64,000 nt of DNA, from contig NZ_JAHQRJ010000001.1 of the NCBI RefSeq assembly GCF_019052805.1, positions 2,790,001 to 2,854,000 on the forward strand. Reading direction: 5' to 3'. Made by a program: the position numbers and the translations under genes. Origin of the DNA: Noviherbaspirillum sp. L7-7A. GTDB lineage: Bacteria; Pseudomonadota; Gammaproteobacteria; Burkholderiales; Burkholderiaceae_D. Positions 29,955 to 40,968 of the stretch are shown piece after piece; within the stretch, counting starts at the first letter, position 1; each line of letters begins with the position of its first letter. The notes below the pieces were generated by a model. That model did not search any database. It was given only the letters and a program-made list of their open reading frames with translations, and had not been told where the DNA came from.

Positions 29955-32750
29955 ATGGAATTAGCCAAGTCCTTCGAGCCCGCCGACATAGAAAAACACT
30001 GGCGCACCGAGTGGGAGAGCCGCGGTTACTACACCGCCACCACCGACAGCAGCCGGCCCGCCTTCAGCATCCAGCTGCCGCCGCCCAACGTGACCGGCAC
30101 GCTGCACATGGGACATGGCTTCAACCAGACCATCATGGATGGCCTGACGCGCTACTACCGCATGCGCAACTACAACACCGCATGGATCCCCGGCACCGAC
30201 CACGCCGGCATTGCGACCCAGATCGTGGTGGAGCGCCAGCTCGATGCGCAGAAGATCTCCCGCCATGACCTCGGCCGCGCGGCCTTCCTGGAAAAGGTCT
30301 GGGAATGGAAGGAGAAATCCGGCTCCACCATCACCGGCCAGATGCGCCGCCTCGGCGCCTCCACCGACTGGAGCCGCGAATACTTCACCATGGACGACAA
30401 GATGTCCAAGGCGGTCACCGAGGTCTTCGTGCGGCTGTCCGAGCAGGGCCTGATCTACCGCGGCAAGCGGCTGGTCAACTGGGACCCGGTGCTGGGCACC
30501 GCGGTGTCCGACCTGGAAGTGGTGTCGGAAGAGGAAGACGGCAGCATGTGGCATATCCGCTATCCGTTCGCCGACGGCAGCGGCCACATCACGGTGGCCA
30601 CCACCCGGCCGGAAACCATGCTGGGCGACGTGGCGGTGGCGGTCGATCCGACCGACGAGCGCTATGCCCACCTGGTTGGCAAGATGCTGATGCTGCCGCT
30701 GACAGGCCGCGAGATCCCGCTGATCGCCGACGAATACGTCGACAAGGAATTCGGCACCGGCTGCGTGAAGATCACGCCGGCGCACGACTTCAACGACTAT
30801 GCGGTCGGCCAGCGCCATGACCTGGCGCCGGTCTCCATCATGACGCTGGACGCGAAGATCAACGACAACGGCGCCGCGCCCTACCGCGGCCTGGACCGGT
30901 TCGCCGCCCGCAAGCAGATCGTGGCCGACCTGGAAGCCCAGGGCCTGCTGGAATCGGTCAAGCCGCACAAGCTGATGGTGCCGCGCGGCGACCGTACCGG
31001 CGTGGTGATCGAGCCGATGCTGACCGACCAGTGGTTTGTCGCGATGAGCAAGCCGGCGCCGGAAGGCACCCATTTCCCCGGCAAGTCCATCGCCGAGGTG
31101 GCGCTGGAAAAGGTGGCCAGCGGCGAAGTGCGCTTCATCCCGGAAAACTGGACCACCACCTACAACCAGTGGCTCAACAACATCCAGGACTGGTGCATCT
31201 CGCGCCAGCTCTGGTGGGGCCACCAGATCCCGGCCTGGTATGACGAGGAAGGCAATGTCTATGTCGCCCGCAGCGAGGAGGAAGCGCGCCAGAAGGCCGG
31301 CGGCAAGGCCCTGAAACGCGACGAGGACGTGCTCGACACCTGGTTCTCCTCGGCGCTGGTGCCCTTCTCCTCGCTCGGCTGGCCGGAAAAGACGCCGGAA
31401 TACGACCTCTTCCTGCCGTCCTCGGTGCTGGTGACAGGCTTCGACATCATTTTCTTCTGGGTTGCCCGGATGGTGATGATGACCACCCACTTCACCGGGA
31501 AAGTGCCGTTCCGCGACGTGTACGTGCATGGCCTGGTGCGCGACGCCGCCGGCCAGAAGATGTCCAAGTCCAAGGGCAACACGCTGGACCCGATCGACCT
31601 GATCGACGGCATCGCGCTGGAAGACCTGGTGGCCAAGCGCACCGTCGGCCTGATGAACCCGAAGCAGGCCGACAGCATTGCCAAGGCGACCCGCAAGGAA
31701 TTCCCGAACGGCATCCCGGCCTATGGCACCGATGCGCTGCGCTTCACCATGGCCAGCTATGCCTCGCTGGGCCGCAACATCAATTTCGACCTCGGCCGCT
31801 GCGAGGGCTACCGCAACTTCTGCAACAAGCTGTGGAACGCGACCCGCTTCGTGCTGATGAATACCGAGGGCCGCGACTGCGGCATCGATGCCGACGAGTC
31901 CGCGCTCGACTATTCCGCGGCCGACCGCTGGATCGTCTCGCTGCTGCAGCGCGCCCAGGCCGAGGTGGAAAAGGGCTTTGCCGACTACCGCTTCGACAAC
32001 ATCGCCTCGGCCATCTACAAGTTCATCTGGGACGAGTACTGCGACTGGTACCTGGAAGTGGCCAAGGTGCAGGTCCAGGCCGGCACCGAAAGCCAGCAGC
32101 GCGCCACCCGGCGCACCCTGCTGACCGTGCTGGAAGCGGTGCTGCGCCTGGCGCATCCGGTGATCCCGTTCATCACCGAGGAACTGTGGCAGACGGTGGC
32201 CCCGCTGGCCGGCCGCAAGCTGGCCGCCGGCGCCGAATCCATCATGCGCCAGCCCTACCCGGTCGCCGAGGCCGGCAGGATCGACGAGCAGGCCGAGCAG
32301 TGGATGGCGCAGCTGAAGGCCATGACCGACGCCTGCCGCAACCTGCGCGGCGAGATGCAGTTGTCGCCGGCGCAGAAGGTGCCGCTGCTGCTGGAAGGCG
32401 AGCAGGCGCTCTTGCAGTCGTTCGCGCCGTATCTGCAGGCGCTGGCCAAGCTGTCGGAAGTGCAGGTGCTGGCAACGCTGCCTGACTCGCCGGCGCCGGT
32501 GTCGGTGGTGGGCAATGCCAAGCTGATGCTGAAGGTGGAGATCGACGCCGCCGCCGAGCGCGAACGGCTCACCAAGGAAATCAACCGCCTGGAAGGCGAG
32601 ATCGCCAAGGCCGGCGCCAAGCTGTCCAACGAGAGCTTCGTCGCCCGCGCGCCGGCCCAGGTGGTGGCGCAGGAAAAGGAAAGGCTGGCCAATTTCTCCG
32701 GCACGCTGGAGAAGCTGCGCGAGCAGCTGGGCAAGCTGGCGAAAGCCTGA
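29955..32750 (+). CDS. valS: Valyl-tRNA synthetase
   Basis: Charges tRNA-Val. The 931-residue class Ia enzyme has the HIGH motif as HMGHGF near residue 52, the editing (CP1) domain with [15 protein letters not shown], and KMSKSKGN at about residue 535. The C-terminal coiled coil (about residues 855-931, [19 protein letters not shown]) is the ValRS tRNA-binding arm. It stands alone between a divergent GGDEF-EAL gene and a terminator. Confidence 0.98.
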   Translation: MELAKSFEPADIEKHWRTEWESRGYYTATTDSSRPAFSIQLPPPNVTGTLHMGHGFNQTIMDGLTRYYRMRNYNTAWIPGTDHAGIATQIVVERQLDAQKISRHDLGRAAFLEKVWEWKEKSGSTITGQMRRLGASTDWSREYFTMDDKMSKAVTEVFVRLSEQGLIYRGKRLVNWDPVLGTAVSDLEVVSEEEDGSMWHIRYPFADGSGHITVATTRPETMLGDVAVAVDPTDERYAHLVGKMLMLPLTGREIPLIADEYVDKEFGTGCVKITPAHDFNDYAVGQRHDLAPVSIMTLDAKINDNGAAPYRGLDRFAARKQIVADLEAQGLLESVKPHKLMVPRGDRTGVVIEPMLTDQWFVAMSKPAPEGTHFPGKSIAEVALEKVASGEVRFIPENWTTTYNQWLNNIQDWCISRQLWWGHQIPAWYDEEGNVYVARSEEEARQKAGGKALKRDEDVLDTWFSSALVPFSSLGWPEKTPEYDLFLPSSVLVTGFDIIFFWVARMVMMTTHFTGKVPFRDVYVHGLVRDAAGQKMSKSKGNTLDPIDLIDGIALEDLVAKRTVGLMNPKQADSIAKATRKEFPNGIPAYGTDALRFTMASYASLGRNINFDLGRCEGYRNFCNKLWNATRFVLMNTEGRDCGIDADESALDYSAADRWIVSLLQRAQAEVEKGFADYRFDNIASAIYKFIWDEYCDWYLEVAKVQVQAGTESQQRATRRTLLTVLEAVLRLAHPVIPFITEELWQTVAPLAGRKLAAGAESIMRQPYPVAEAGRIDEQAEQWMAQLKAMTDACRNLRGEMQLSPAQKVPLLLEGEQALLQSFAPYLQALAKLSEVQVLATLPDSPAPVSVVGNAKLMLKVEIDAAAERERLTKEINRLEGEIAKAGAKLSNESFVARAPAQVVAQEKERLANFSGTLEKLREQLGKLAKA

Positions 32751-32824
32751 GTTTGGCAATACCGGTTGCGGCGCTTCGGTTGAGCGCTGCAGCCGCTTTT
32801 CGGGCTTGCAACGCAACACGCGAC

Positions 32825-32848
32825 AAACGCCGGTCTTCCGGCGTTTTT
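32825..32848 (+). terminator. valS terminator
   Basis: AAACGCCGG, a TCTT loop, CCGGCGTTT and a following T run. It is also positioned to serve the convergent hydratase gene. Confidence 0.9.
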
Positions 32849-32850
32849 CT

Positions 32851-33693
32851 TTATACGAAGGAAATATTCAGCCCAGGCAGGGTGATGCCGGAAAACGCGC
32901 TGATCCAGGTCTGCCCGGCTTCGATCGCATAGGCTTCGGTCCAGGTGCCGGTGGTAATGATCTCGCCGGCGGCCAGCGGCGGAAAGTGCGGCTGCGCCTG
33001 CAGCATGGCATGCAGGTGCCACAGCGCCTGCACCGGGCTGCCCATCACGTCGCTGCCGAAGCCGGCGCCGCGCAGGCTCATCACGCCATCCCTGCCCCAG
33101 GACATCGAAATGCTGGCCATGCCCAGCACCTCGCCCAGGTTGCGGCGGGTTTCGACCGATACGCCCTTGGGCTCGCCGACGATCAGCGCGCCATGCAGGC
33201 CGAATGCCGCCACCGCGTCGGCCGGCTCGAATTTCCAACCGGGATAGGGGCAGGTGACGATCTCGAAGCCATGCGCCATCCATTCGATGCAGTCGGCCAG
33301 TTGCTCCAGGCTGGCGTCGGGCGCGGGCGTTGCGCCCAGCTTGAATACCACTTCCGGCTCCAGCCGCGGCTGCTGGGCGCCGGCCAGGCTCTGGATGCCG
33401 TGGTTGTCCGGCGCGAAGCGCACGGTGCTGTCGAACAGCGGCGCCCAGATCGGTTCCTTCAGGGTCTCGGTCTCGGAGAGGCGCGGCCAGGCGGCGCGGT
33501 TGGTGAAGCCGATCTTGCGCCCGACCATGGTTTCGCCCTGGGCAATCCGGATATCCATGATGTTCTTGGCAACTTCATAGCCATCCGCCATCGACAGCGG
33601 GCCTTGCGACGACAGGCAGGGAATCAGTTCGGCATCGGCACGGGCTGCCAGCAGGCGATGTGCATGGCGGGCAGCTTGGGCGGACAAAAGCAT
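32851..33693 (-). CDS. 2-keto-4-pentenoate hydratase family protein
   Basis: A 280-residue member of the fumarylacetoacetate hydrolase superfamily (MhpD/HpcG/TesE type). These add water to 2-hydroxydienoates in aromatic meta-cleavage pathways, using a divalent metal. Visible motifs are VGRKIGFTN, the metal-ligand run LEPEVVFKLG, and GTWTEAYAIEAGQTW near the end. No other aromatic-degradation gene is adjacent, so the substrate is uncertain. The start MLLSAQAARHAHRLL at 33693 was chosen by family length; longer in-frame starts exist up to 33783. Confidence 0.82.
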   Translation of the reverse strand: MLLSAQAARHAHRLLAARADAELIPCLSSQGPLSMADGYEVAKNIMDIRIAQGETMVGRKIGFTNRAAWPRLSETETLKEPIWAPLFDSTVRFAPDNHGIQSLAGAQQPRLEPEVVFKLGATPAPDASLEQLADCIEWMAHGFEIVTCPYPGWKFEPADAVAAFGLHGALIVGEPKGVSVETRRNLGEVLGMASISMSWGRDGVMSLRGAGFGSDVMGSPVQALWHLHAMLQAQPHFPPLAAGEIITTGTWTEAYAIEAGQTWISAFSGITLPGLNISFV

Positions 33694-33831
33694 AGGGAAC
33701 TCGCGGCAGGAAGGATGGACGCTCCGGAAAGACATCGCATTTTCAGCGACGGACAATCTTTGCACAAGCCTTCCCGCCGCCAATTGCGTCCACGCAAGCC
33801 GCCTCGGCAGCGCCGCCGGCCAAATCCGGGG

Positions 33832-34899
33832 TCAGCCCGGGCTGGCGGCGTCCCAGAGGTCGCCGTTCGGGCTGGTGCGCGGCGCGGTGATGCCAAAGTG
33901 GCTGTAGGCCGCCGGCGTGGCGATGCGGCCGCGCGGCGTGCGCTGCAGGAAGCCCTGCTGGATCAGGTAAGGTTCCAGCACATCCTCGATGGTGTCGCGC
34001 TCCTCGCCGATGGCCGCGGCCAGGTTGTCGAGGCCGACCGGGCCGCCGCCGAATTTGAACAGCACCGCTTCTAGCAGCTTGCGGTCCATCAGGTCGAAGC
34101 CGACCGGGTCCACATCGAGCATCACCAGCGCCGCATCGGCGGTGGCCTTGGTGATGGCGCCGTTGCCCTTGACCTCGGCATAGTCGCGCACCCGGCGCAG
34201 CAGCCGGTTGGCGATACGCGGCGTGCCGCGGCTGCGGCGCGCGATTTCCAGCGCGCCTTCCTCGTCGATCGGCGCGTTGAGCAGCGCCGAACTGCGGCTG
34301 ACGATGCGCGCCAGCTGGTCCGGCGTATAGAATTCCAGCCGGCCGACGATGCCGAAACGGTCGCGCAGCGGATTGGTCAGCATGCCGGCGCGGGTGGTGG
34401 CGCCGACCAGCGTGAAGGGCTGCAGGTCCAGCCGCACCGAACGCGCTGCCGGGCCTTCGCCGATCATGATGTCGATCTGGTAATCCTCCAGCGCCGGATA
34501 CAGGATTTCCTCGACCACCGGCGACAGCCGATGGATCTCGTCGATGAACAGCACGTCGTTGGCTTCGAGGTTGGTCAGGAGCGCCGCCAGGTCGCCGGCG
34601 CGCTCCAGCACCGGGCCCGAGGTCTGGCGCAGGTTCACGCCCATTTCCCGCGCGATGATATGCGCCAGCGTGGTCTTGCCCAGGCCCGGCGGGCCGAACA
34701 GAAGGGTATGGTCGAGCGCTTCCTTCCTGTTGCGGGCGGCGGCGATGAAGATTTCGAGCTGGCCGCGCACCTTTTCCTGGCCGACGTATTCGTCGAGCTG
34801 CTTGGGCCGCAGCGCCCGTTCGATCGCTTCCTCGTTCGGCGAGGCCGGCGTCGCGGCGATGATGCGTTGTTCCGAGAAATTGTCTGTCTGAATACTCAT
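33832..34899 (-). CDS. ruvB: Holliday junction branch-migration helicase RuvB
   Basis: The AAA+ motor of the RuvAB complex. A 355-residue protein with Walker [10 protein letters not shown], Walker B DEIHRL, sensor 1 GATTRAG and the arginine-finger region GIVGRLEFY. The C-terminal winged helix ends in [16 protein letters not shown]. It follows ruvA by 43 bp. Confidence 0.98.
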   Translation of the reverse strand: MSIQTDNFSEQRIIAATPASPNEEAIERALRPKQLDEYVGQEKVRGQLEIFIAAARNRKEALDHTLLFGPPGLGKTTLAHIIAREMGVNLRQTSGPVLERAGDLAALLTNLEANDVLFIDEIHRLSPVVEEILYPALEDYQIDIMIGEGPAARSVRLDLQPFTLVGATTRAGMLTNPLRDRFGIVGRLEFYTPDQLARIVSRSSALLNAPIDEEGALEIARRSRGTPRIANRLLRRVRDYAEVKGNGAITKATADAALVMLDVDPVGFDLMDRKLLEAVLFKFGGGPVGLDNLAAAIGEERDTIEDVLEPYLIQQGFLQRTPRGRIATPAAYSHFGITAPRTSPNGDLWDAASPG

Positions 34900-34942
34900 G
34901 GCATGGGTCCTGCGCTTGTCTGTTTACAGTGCGCTGAAATCC

Positions 34943-35518
34943 TTACCCCTTGGACAGGGCTTTCAGCGCCAGCTTGATGCCTTCCGACACCCCGGTGCCG
35001 GCGGGCACCTGCTTCATTGCCAGCGTGGCTTCCTTGTCGGAATAACCGAGCGCCAGCAGGGCATTCAGGATATCGGAACTGGCGTCGCCGTGCTGCGCGC
35101 CGCCCGCGCCGATATCGGCGCCCAGCTTGCCCTTCAATTCCAGCAGCAGGCGTTCGGCGGTTTTCTTGCCGATGCCGGGAATCCTGGTCAGCCGCCCCGA
35201 TTCCTGCAGCGTGATCGCGCTGGACAATTCGCCGACCGACATGCCCGACAGGATGGACAGCGCGGTACGGGCGCCGACACCGGAGATCTTGATCAACTGC
35301 CGGAACACTTCGCGTTCCTCGGCATTGCCGAAGCCGTACAATAAATGCGCATCCTCGCGCACCGCCAGATGGGTCAGCAGCACCACCTTTTCACCCAGTC
35401 CCGGCAGGTTATAGAACGTGCTCATCGGGACGCTGACTTCGTAGCCGACACCACCGCAATCGATTAGCAGTTGCGGTGGATTTTTTTCAAGCAAAGTTCC
35501 GGAAAGTCGGCCTATCAT
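34943..35518 (-). CDS. ruvA: Holliday junction branch-migration protein RuvA
   Basis: Binds four-way junctions and loads RuvB. The 191 residues comprise an OB fold ([15 protein letters not shown]...), two helix-hairpin-helix motifs ([37 protein letters not shown]) and the C-terminal RuvB-binding helix bundle with [12 protein letters not shown]. Divergent from the HELAH membrane protein gene, with 54 bp between. Confidence 0.97.
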   Translation of the reverse strand: MIGRLSGTLLEKNPPQLLIDCGGVGYEVSVPMSTFYNLPGLGEKVVLLTHLAVREDAHLLYGFGNAEEREVFRQLIKISGVGARTALSILSGMSVGELSSAITLQESGRLTRIPGIGKKTAERLLLELKGKLGADIGAGGAQHGDASSDILNALLALGYSDKEATLAMKQVPAGTGVSEGIKLALKALSKG

Positions 35519-35572
35519 CTGGTTAAGCTTTCATATAAGTGTTGGAATCATACAGGACTACAGGACACCGCC

Positions 35573-36049
35573 ATGGTTGATGCCGGAGACGACCTTATTG
35601 TGATCCCGCCCCGCCCCTCGGCGCTGCAAAAGCTGCTGCGCATGCTGGCCTTGCTGGCCGGCATTGTGTGGGCGTTGCCGCTGACGCTGGTCGGGCTGCT
35701 GCTGGCCTTGCCGGTCGTCGCCTGTCGCGGCGAGGTTCGGCTGGTGCGCTCGGGTCGGGTGCCGGCCCTGCTGTTCAGCGGCCGGGCGGCGGACTACATG
35801 CTGGAGCGGCATCCGTTCGGCGCGATGTGCGCAATGGCGATCGGCCATGTGGTCATTGCCGAGCGCAGCAGCCTGACCCGCCGCATCCTGACCCATGAAC
35901 TGGCGCATGTGCGCCAGGCCGCCTGCTGGGGCATCCTGTTTCCCTTCGTTTATCTGGGAGCCAGCGCCTGGGCAATGCTGCGCGGCCAGGATGCCTACTG
36001 GAATAATGTGTTTGAGATCGCCGCCCGCAAGGCCGAGCGGCATGCCTGA
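35573..36049 (+). CDS. Small membrane protein with a HELAH (HExxH-like) motif
   Basis: A 158-residue protein of unknown function. It has one strong hydrophobic region (residues about 24-50), a second (about 118-136), and between them the sequence ILTHELAHVRQA. HELAH at 108-112 matches the HExxH zinc-binding motif, and GHVVIAE precedes it. A third ligand could be E148 in NNVFEIAARKAERHA (inference). It sits in reverse orientation between ruvA and ruvC, which are normally adjacent. It could be a membrane metallopeptidase or an inactive relative. Confidence 0.75.
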   Translation: MVDAGDDLIVIPPRPSALQKLLRMLALLAGIVWALPLTLVGLLLALPVVACRGEVRLVRSGRVPALLFSGRAADYMLERHPFGAMCAMAIGHVVIAERSSLTRRILTHELAHVRQAACWGILFPFVYLGASAWAMLRGQDAYWNNVFEIAARKAERHA

Positions 36050-36077
36050 GGCGGTTGGGAGCGACGGACCAGCTGGC

Positions 36078-36186
36078 GTAGGGCGTCATACCCCGCAGGG
36101 GCATTGCGCGGCGGTCAATCACCTATATCGCCAATCGAAACCATGCCGGCCCGCGACGACGGTGCCCTTCGGGTATGGCACCCTAC
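36078..36186. repeat. Two palindromic repeats of the dispersed family
   Basis: GTAGGGCGTCATACCCCGCAG-type unit at 36078-36109 and GGTGCCCTTCGGGTATGGCACC with a flanking CTAC at 36161-36186. Both fold to stems with a CGCAGGG or CTTCGGG core, as at 24.1 and 63.2 kb. They lie between the convergent HELAH gene and ruvC. Confidence 0.8.
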
Positions 36187-36216
36187 GGAGCCTGCGCTGG
36201 CGGGAGCGGTCTGAAA

Positions 36217-36759
36217 TTAGCCGACCAGCCGTCCGCCACGCACCCGCAGGCCGCGGCGCGACAGGCCGGGCGCCAGGCCGTTGAGCATGGCCAGGGTTTC
36301 GCCGCTGTGGGCATGGCAGATCGCCACGCCCAGCGCGTCGGCGGCGTCGGTGCCGGGCAGGCCCGGCAACACCAGCAGGCGCTGCACCATGTCCTGCATC
36401 TGCTGCTTGGCCGCCTTGCCGTGGCCGACCACCGCCTGCTTGACCTGCAGCGCGGTGTATTCCGACACCAGCAAGTCGTTGTGCACCAGCGCGCAGATTG
36501 CCGCGCCGCGCGCCTGTCCCAGCAGCAGCGTGGACTGCGGATTGACGTTGACGAATACCTTCTCGATCGCGGCGCAGTCCGGCTGGTAGGTGCGCACCAC
36601 TTCCGACACGCCGGCCAGGATGGTCTTGAGGCGGGAAGGCAAATCGGCATCGGCGGTGCGGATGGTGCCGGAAGCGATATAGGAGAGCTTGTTGCCCTCC
36701 TTGTGGATGACGCCAAAGCCGGTCACCCGCAGGCCGGGATCGATGCCGAGTATGCGCAT
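36217..36759 (-). CDS. ruvC: Holliday junction resolvase RuvC
   Basis: The endonuclease that cuts RuvAB-bound junctions. The 180 residues show the first catalytic Asp in [15 protein letters not shown], the catalytic Glu in AAIEKVFVN, and the C-terminal Asp pair in [12 protein letters not shown]. It starts 19 bp after the purH stop, so it belongs to the dusB-fis-purH-ruvC run and not to ruvAB. Confidence 0.97.
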   Translation of the reverse strand: MRILGIDPGLRVTGFGVIHKEGNKLSYIASGTIRTADADLPSRLKTILAGVSEVVRTYQPDCAAIEKVFVNVNPQSTLLLGQARGAAICALVHNDLLVSEYTALQVKQAVVGHGKAAKQQMQDMVQRLLVLPGLPGTDAADALGVAICHAHSGETLAMLNGLAPGLSRRGLRVRGGRLVG

Positions 36760-36778
36760 GAATGCCCGCCTCGCGGGA

Positions 36779-38344
36779 TCAGTGGCGGAAATGGCGGGTG
36801 CCGGTCAGCACCATCACCACGTCCTGCTCGTCGGCCGCGGCGATGACTTCCTGGTCGCGCATCGAGCCGCCCGGCTGGATCACCGCGGTCGCGCCGGCGG
36901 CCACCACCACGTCCAGGCCGTCGCGGAACGGGAAGAAGGCATCCGAGGCCACGGCCGAGCCGGCCAGCGACAGGCCGGCATTCTGCGCCTTGATCGATGC
37001 GATGCGGGCCGAATCGACCCGGCTCATCTGGCCGGCGCCCACGCCCAGCGTCATGCCATTGCCGCAGAAGACGATGGCGTTGGACTTGACGAACTTGGCC
37101 ACGCGCCAGGCGAACATCAGGTCCTGCATCTGCTGCGGCGTCGGCTGGCGCTTGCTGACCACCTTCAGCTCGGCCACCTGCACATTCTTCGCATCCGGCG
37201 ACTGCACCAGCAGGCCGCCGCCGACGCGCTTGAAGTCATGGGCATTGGTGCCATTGCCTAGCGGGATTTCGAGCAGCCGCACGTTCTGCTTGGCGGCGAA
37301 CACCTTGCGCGCCTCGTCGGTGAAGGACGGTGCGATCAGCACTTCGACGAACTGCCTGGCGACCGCTTCGGCCGCCGCGCCGTCGAGCGCCTGGTTGAAG
37401 GCGATGATGCCGCCGAAGGCCGAGGTCGGATCGGTCTGCAGCGCCTTGCTGTAGGCTTCCAGCGCATTGGCGCCAACCGCCACGCCGCAGGGATTGGCAT
37501 GCTTGATGATCACGCAGGCGCTGCCTTCGAAGGTCTTCACGCATTCCCAGGCGGCGTCGGCGTCGGCGATGTTGTTGTAGGACAGCTCCTTGCCCTGCAG
37601 CTGGCGGTAGTTGGCCAGCGCACCGGCCGGCACCGCCAGGTCGCGGTAGAAGGCGGCCGACTGGTGCGGATTCTCGCCGTAGCGCATTTCCTGCACCTTT
37701 TCGAAATGCAGGTTCAGCGTCTCCGGATAGGCGCTGCGGCTGGCGTGGGCCAAGTCGTCGCCCAGGGAGGTGAAGTAGTTCGTGATCGCGCTGTCGTACT
37801 GCGCGGTATGGGCAAACACCTTCTTGGCCAGCGCGAAGCGGGTGGCATAGCCGACCTCGCCGGAGCCGGACTGCAGCTGGGCCAGCACCGGCGCATAGTC
37901 GGACGGGTCGCACAGCACGATCACGTCCTTGTGGTTCTTGGCCGAGGAACGCAGCATCGCCGGGCCGCCGATGTCGATATTCTCGATCGCGTCCTCCAGC
38001 GCGCACTCCTCGCGCGACACCGTCTGCACGAAGGGATAGAGATTGACCACCACCATGTCGATGGTCGGGATGCCATGCTGCTCCAGGGCCGCGGCATGCT
38101 CCGGGAAGTCGCGCCGCGCCAGGATGCCGCCGTGCACTTTCGGATGCAGGGTCTTGACCCGGCCATCCAGCATTTCCGGGAAGCCGGTGTAATCGGCCAC
38201 TTCCGTCACCGGCACGCCATTGTCGGCCAGCAGCTTCGCGGTGCCGCCGGTGGACAGGATGTTGACACCCATGGCCGACAGCGCGCGGGCAAAGTCGAGC
38301 ACGCCGGTCTTGTCGGAAACGGAGATGAGGGCTTGTTTGATCAT
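36779..38344 (-). CDS. purH: Bifunctional AICAR formyltransferase / IMP cyclohydrolase
   Basis: Catalyses the last two steps of IMP synthesis. The 521 residues start with the cyclohydrolase domain ([20 protein letters not shown], then [11 protein letters not shown]). The formyltransferase domain begins near residue 200 and has [24 protein letters not shown] and the C-terminal [12 protein letters not shown]. The start at 38344 matches the family N-terminus; the frame extends further upstream without homology. Confidence 0.98.
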   Translation of the reverse strand: MIKQALISVSDKTGVLDFARALSAMGVNILSTGGTAKLLADNGVPVTEVADYTGFPEMLDGRVKTLHPKVHGGILARRDFPEHAAALEQHGIPTIDMVVVNLYPFVQTVSREECALEDAIENIDIGGPAMLRSSAKNHKDVIVLCDPSDYAPVLAQLQSGSGEVGYATRFALAKKVFAHTAQYDSAITNYFTSLGDDLAHASRSAYPETLNLHFEKVQEMRYGENPHQSAAFYRDLAVPAGALANYRQLQGKELSYNNIADADAAWECVKTFEGSACVIIKHANPCGVAVGANALEAYSKALQTDPTSAFGGIIAFNQALDGAAAEAVARQFVEVLIAPSFTDEARKVFAAKQNVRLLEIPLGNGTNAHDFKRVGGGLLVQSPDAKNVQVAELKVVSKRQPTPQQMQDLMFAWRVAKFVKSNAIVFCGNGMTLGVGAGQMSRVDSARIASIKAQNAGLSLAGSAVASDAFFPFRDGLDVVVAAGATAVIQPGGSMRDQEVIAAADEQDVVMVLTGTRHFRH

Positions 38345-38462
38345 GATGGAAATAGCCAGAGTGATTGATGTGGTGAAAGCCGCGACGGTTTGCCATGGCG
38401 GACGTGCCGCCCTGCGCGGCACGGCCGGAGGCATCCGACGCGACGGAGCAGGCCGGCAGGCG

Positions 38463-38696
38463 TCAGATCAGGCCGTGCTGCTGCAGCTTCTTGCGCAAGG
38501 TATTGCGGTTGATGCCCAGCATTTCGGCGGCATGCGACTGGTTGCCTTCCGCCCGCGCCATGACTGCTTCCAGAATAGGTTTTTCAACGGTGAATACCAC
38601 CATTTCATAGACATTCGAGGGCTGCTGCTCGCCCAGGTCCTTGAAATACTTTTCCAGACTCTTCTTGACGACGTCCTGGATGTTGTCTTTGCTCAT
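38463..38696 (-). CDS. fis: DNA-binding protein Fis
   Basis: The 77-residue betaproteobacterial form of the nucleoid protein Fis, which bends DNA and regulates rRNA and recombination. Its C-terminal helix-turn-helix is [21 protein letters not shown]. The N-terminal beta-hairpin is shorter than in E. coli Fis (98 residues). It is 30 bp downstream of dusB, the conserved dusB-fis operon. Confidence 0.96.
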   Translation of the reverse strand: MSKDNIQDVVKKSLEKYFKDLGEQQPSNVYEMVVFTVEKPILEAVMARAEGNQSHAAEMLGINRNTLRKKLQQHGLI

Positions 38697-38726
38697 ATTC
38701 GATAGTTGAGTGTTTTTATTATGGAT

Positions 38727-39743
38727 TCAGGCTGCGAGCCTGTCGTCCGCCAGGCCATACCGCAGCCGCTCGCCGTAGGCGTGCTGGGCCCGGAAAAAGT
38801 CCCTGACGGCCGCGAGTTGCGCGTCGCAGTCCTCCAACAGATTCATTGCCTGGCGAAAAGCCTCGCCGCCGGGCAGCGCCCTTACGTACCAGCCTATGTG
38901 CTTGCGCGCGGTGCGCACGCCCAGATAGGCGCCATAAAACCCATAATGGGCAAGCAGGTGTTCTTCCATCAGCGCCGCGACCTCGTCCACCAGCGGCGCC
39001 GGGAGATGGGTGCCGGTGCGCAGGAAATGGTCGATCTCGCGGAAGATCCAGGGCCGGCCCTGCGCCGCGCGGCCAACCATCACCGCATCGGCGCCAGTAG
39101 CCTGCAGCACCGCCCTGGCCTTTTCCGGCGAGGTGATGTCGCCATTGGCCACGACCGGAATGCCAACGCTGGCCTTGACCGCGGCAATGGTGTCGTACTC
39201 GGCTTCGCCGGCATAGCCGTCGGCCCGGGTGCGGCCATGCAGCGTCAGCATGGCAATGCCGCTGGCTTCGGCGATGGCGGCGATCTTCAGTGCGTTCTTG
39301 TGCTGGCGGTCCCAGCCGGTGCGGAATTTCAGCGTCACCGGCACATCCACCGCGCCGGCCACGGCCTCAAGGATGGATGCCACCAGCGCCTCGTCCTGCA
39401 GCAGGGCCGAACCGCACCAGCTGTTGCAGACCTTCTTCACCGGGCAACCCATGTTGATGTCGATGATCTGGGCGCCGCGCTCGACATTGAAGCGGGCGCA
39501 ATTGGCCAGCATCTGCGGGTCGGCGCCGGCGATCTGCACGGCACGCGGTTCCATCTCGCCGTCGTGGTTGATGCGGCGCGACGTCTTTTCACTGGCCCAC
39601 AGGCGCGGATCGGACGCCGCCATCTCGGACACCGCATAACCGGCGCCGAGCTGCTTGCAGAGTTGCCGGAACGGACGATCGGTCACCCCTGCCATCGGAG
39701 CGACAAATACGTTGTTGCGCAACTGATAAGGTCCGATGTGCAC
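38727..39743 (-). CDS. dusB: tRNA-dihydrouridine synthase B
   Basis: An FMN enzyme that reduces uridine in the tRNA D loop. The 338 residues include VAPMAGVTDRPFRQL at the N-terminus, DINMGCPVKKVCNSWCGSALL with the catalytic Cys, VTLKFRTGW, LHGRTRADGYAG and VVANGDITSPEKA. First gene of the dusB-fis pair. Confidence 0.96.
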   Translation of the reverse strand: MHIGPYQLRNNVFVAPMAGVTDRPFRQLCKQLGAGYAVSEMAASDPRLWASEKTSRRINHDGEMEPRAVQIAGADPQMLANCARFNVERGAQIIDINMGCPVKKVCNSWCGSALLQDEALVASILEAVAGAVDVPVTLKFRTGWDRQHKNALKIAAIAEASGIAMLTLHGRTRADGYAGEAEYDTIAAVKASVGIPVVANGDITSPEKARAVLQATGADAVMVGRAAQGRPWIFREIDHFLRTGTHLPAPLVDEVAALMEEHLLAHYGFYGAYLGVRTARKHIGWYVRALPGGEAFRQAMNLLEDCDAQLAAVRDFFRAQHAYGERLRYGLADDRLAA

Positions 39744-39849
39744 GAGCGAGCCAAAAAACGAAAAGCGCTATTTTAGCCTCAATCGCCCCCCGCTCCGGAC
39801 CGTATACGCACTTCTGATGCAACGAGGCAACTAAATTGCCGTTGCTACC

Positions 39850-40491
39850 TCAGTTGCCCAGTTCGTCCAGGGCAGTTGCCAGATGCGCATTGTCGGACCA
39901 GCGCAACACCTGCAGCCTTTCGCCGTCCCAGCACAGGTGATTGATCGCCGCATTGAGCACGTCGAAATTGCGCGGCGCGCGGATATCCATGCCGTGCGCG
40001 GCGCGGTAGACGCAGTCCAGCACGCCGCCGTGGCTGAACAGCGCGATCCGCTGGCCCCGGTGCGCCTCGGCGATCCGGATCACCGCCTCGACTGAGCGCT
40101 GCGCGAATTCGGCAAAGGTTTCTGCCCGCCGCTCGCCATCCGGATAGCGGGCATGCGGATCGCGCGCCCGCCACTGGGCATGGGCCTCCGGAAAACGCGC
40201 CTCCAGTTCCTCGTACAGCAGGCCTTCGAAGGCACCGAAGCAGCGCTCCCGCAGCGCCGGGTCGGTCGAGAGCGTCATGCCCTGGGCCGAGGCCACCGCC
40301 TGCGCCGTGCTGCGGGCGCGGCCGAGGTCGCTGCTGATGATGGCGTCGAACTTTTCATCAGCCAGCGCCCGGGCCAGCGCGGCCGCCTGGCGCTCGCCTT
40401 CGGCATTGAGAGGAATGTCCAGGTGGCCCTGCAGCCGCCTCTCGGCGTTCCAGGCGGTTTCGCCGTGGCGGATCAGGAAAATTTCGGTCAT
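39850..40491 (-). CDS. Histidine phosphatase family protein
   Basis: A 213-residue branch 1 histidine phosphatase (phosphoglycerate mutase-like). The catalytic LIRHGETAWN is at residues 6-15 (His9), the second conserved Arg lies in SSDLGRARSTAQ, and the second His in ALFSHGGVLD. Substrates in this family range from sugar phosphates to cofactor intermediates (GpmB, CobC), so no exact reaction is assigned. It starts 12 bp after dtd. Confidence 0.88.
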   Translation of the reverse strand: MTEIFLIRHGETAWNAERRLQGHLDIPLNAEGERQAAALARALADEKFDAIISSDLGRARSTAQAVASAQGMTLSTDPALRERCFGAFEGLLYEELEARFPEAHAQWRARDPHARYPDGERRAETFAEFAQRSVEAVIRIAEAHRGQRIALFSHGGVLDCVYRAAHGMDIRAPRNFDVLNAAINHLCWDGERLQVLRWSDNAHLATALDELGN

Positions 40492-40503
40492 GCGGATCTC
40501 TTT

Positions 40504-40968
40504 TCAGTGTGTGCGGGCGGGCTGTGGTGGCTTGACCTGCAGCCAGAAGGTCACCGGCCCGTCATTGGTCAGGCTGACCTTCATGTCGGCGCCGAACACG
40601 CCGGTGGCCACCACCGGATGCCGCTGGCGCGCGGCCGCCACGAAGTGGTCGAACAGGCGGCGGCCCTGTTCGGGCGGCGCGGCCGGGGTGAATGAGGGCC
40701 GGGTGCCGGAACGGGTGTCCGCCGCCAGCGTGAACTGCGGCACCAGCAGCAGGCCGCCGCCGACATCGGCCACGCTGCGGTTCATCTTGCCCGCCTCGTC
40801 GGAAAACACCCGGTAGGCCAGGAGCTTGGCCAGCAGGGCGTCGGCTTCGCGCTCGCTGTCGCCACGTTCGGCGCAGACCAGCACCATCAGGCCGGCGTCG
40901 ATGGCGCCCACCAGCGCGCCGTCGACCACCACGCCGGCGCTGCTGACCCGCTGCAAGAGCGCGATCAC
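40504..40968 (-). CDS. dtd: D-aminoacyl-tRNA deacylase
   Basis: Hydrolyses D-amino acids from mischarged tRNA. The 154-residue protein has the VPQFTLAAD motif (SQxTL in many members; P replaces S here) and the NDGPVTF cis-Gly-Pro motif. It begins with GTG at 40968, overlapping the tyrS stop as GTGA (4 bp). TyrRS is a main source of D-Tyr-tRNA, so the coupling is functionally sensible. Confidence 0.95.
   Translation of the reverse strand: MIALLQRVSSAGVVVDGALVGAIDAGLMVLVCAERGDSEREADALLAKLLAYRVFSDEAGKMNRSVADVGGGLLLVPQFTLAADTRSGTRPSFTPAAPPEQGRRLFDHFVAAARQRHPVVATGVFGADMKVSLTNDGPVTFWLQVKPPQPARTH

Noticed and set aside
29961-32819. 952-codon open frame on the minus strand
   Set aside because: Fully antisense to valS, which has all catalytic motifs. 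The frame's composition is that of a mirror frame.
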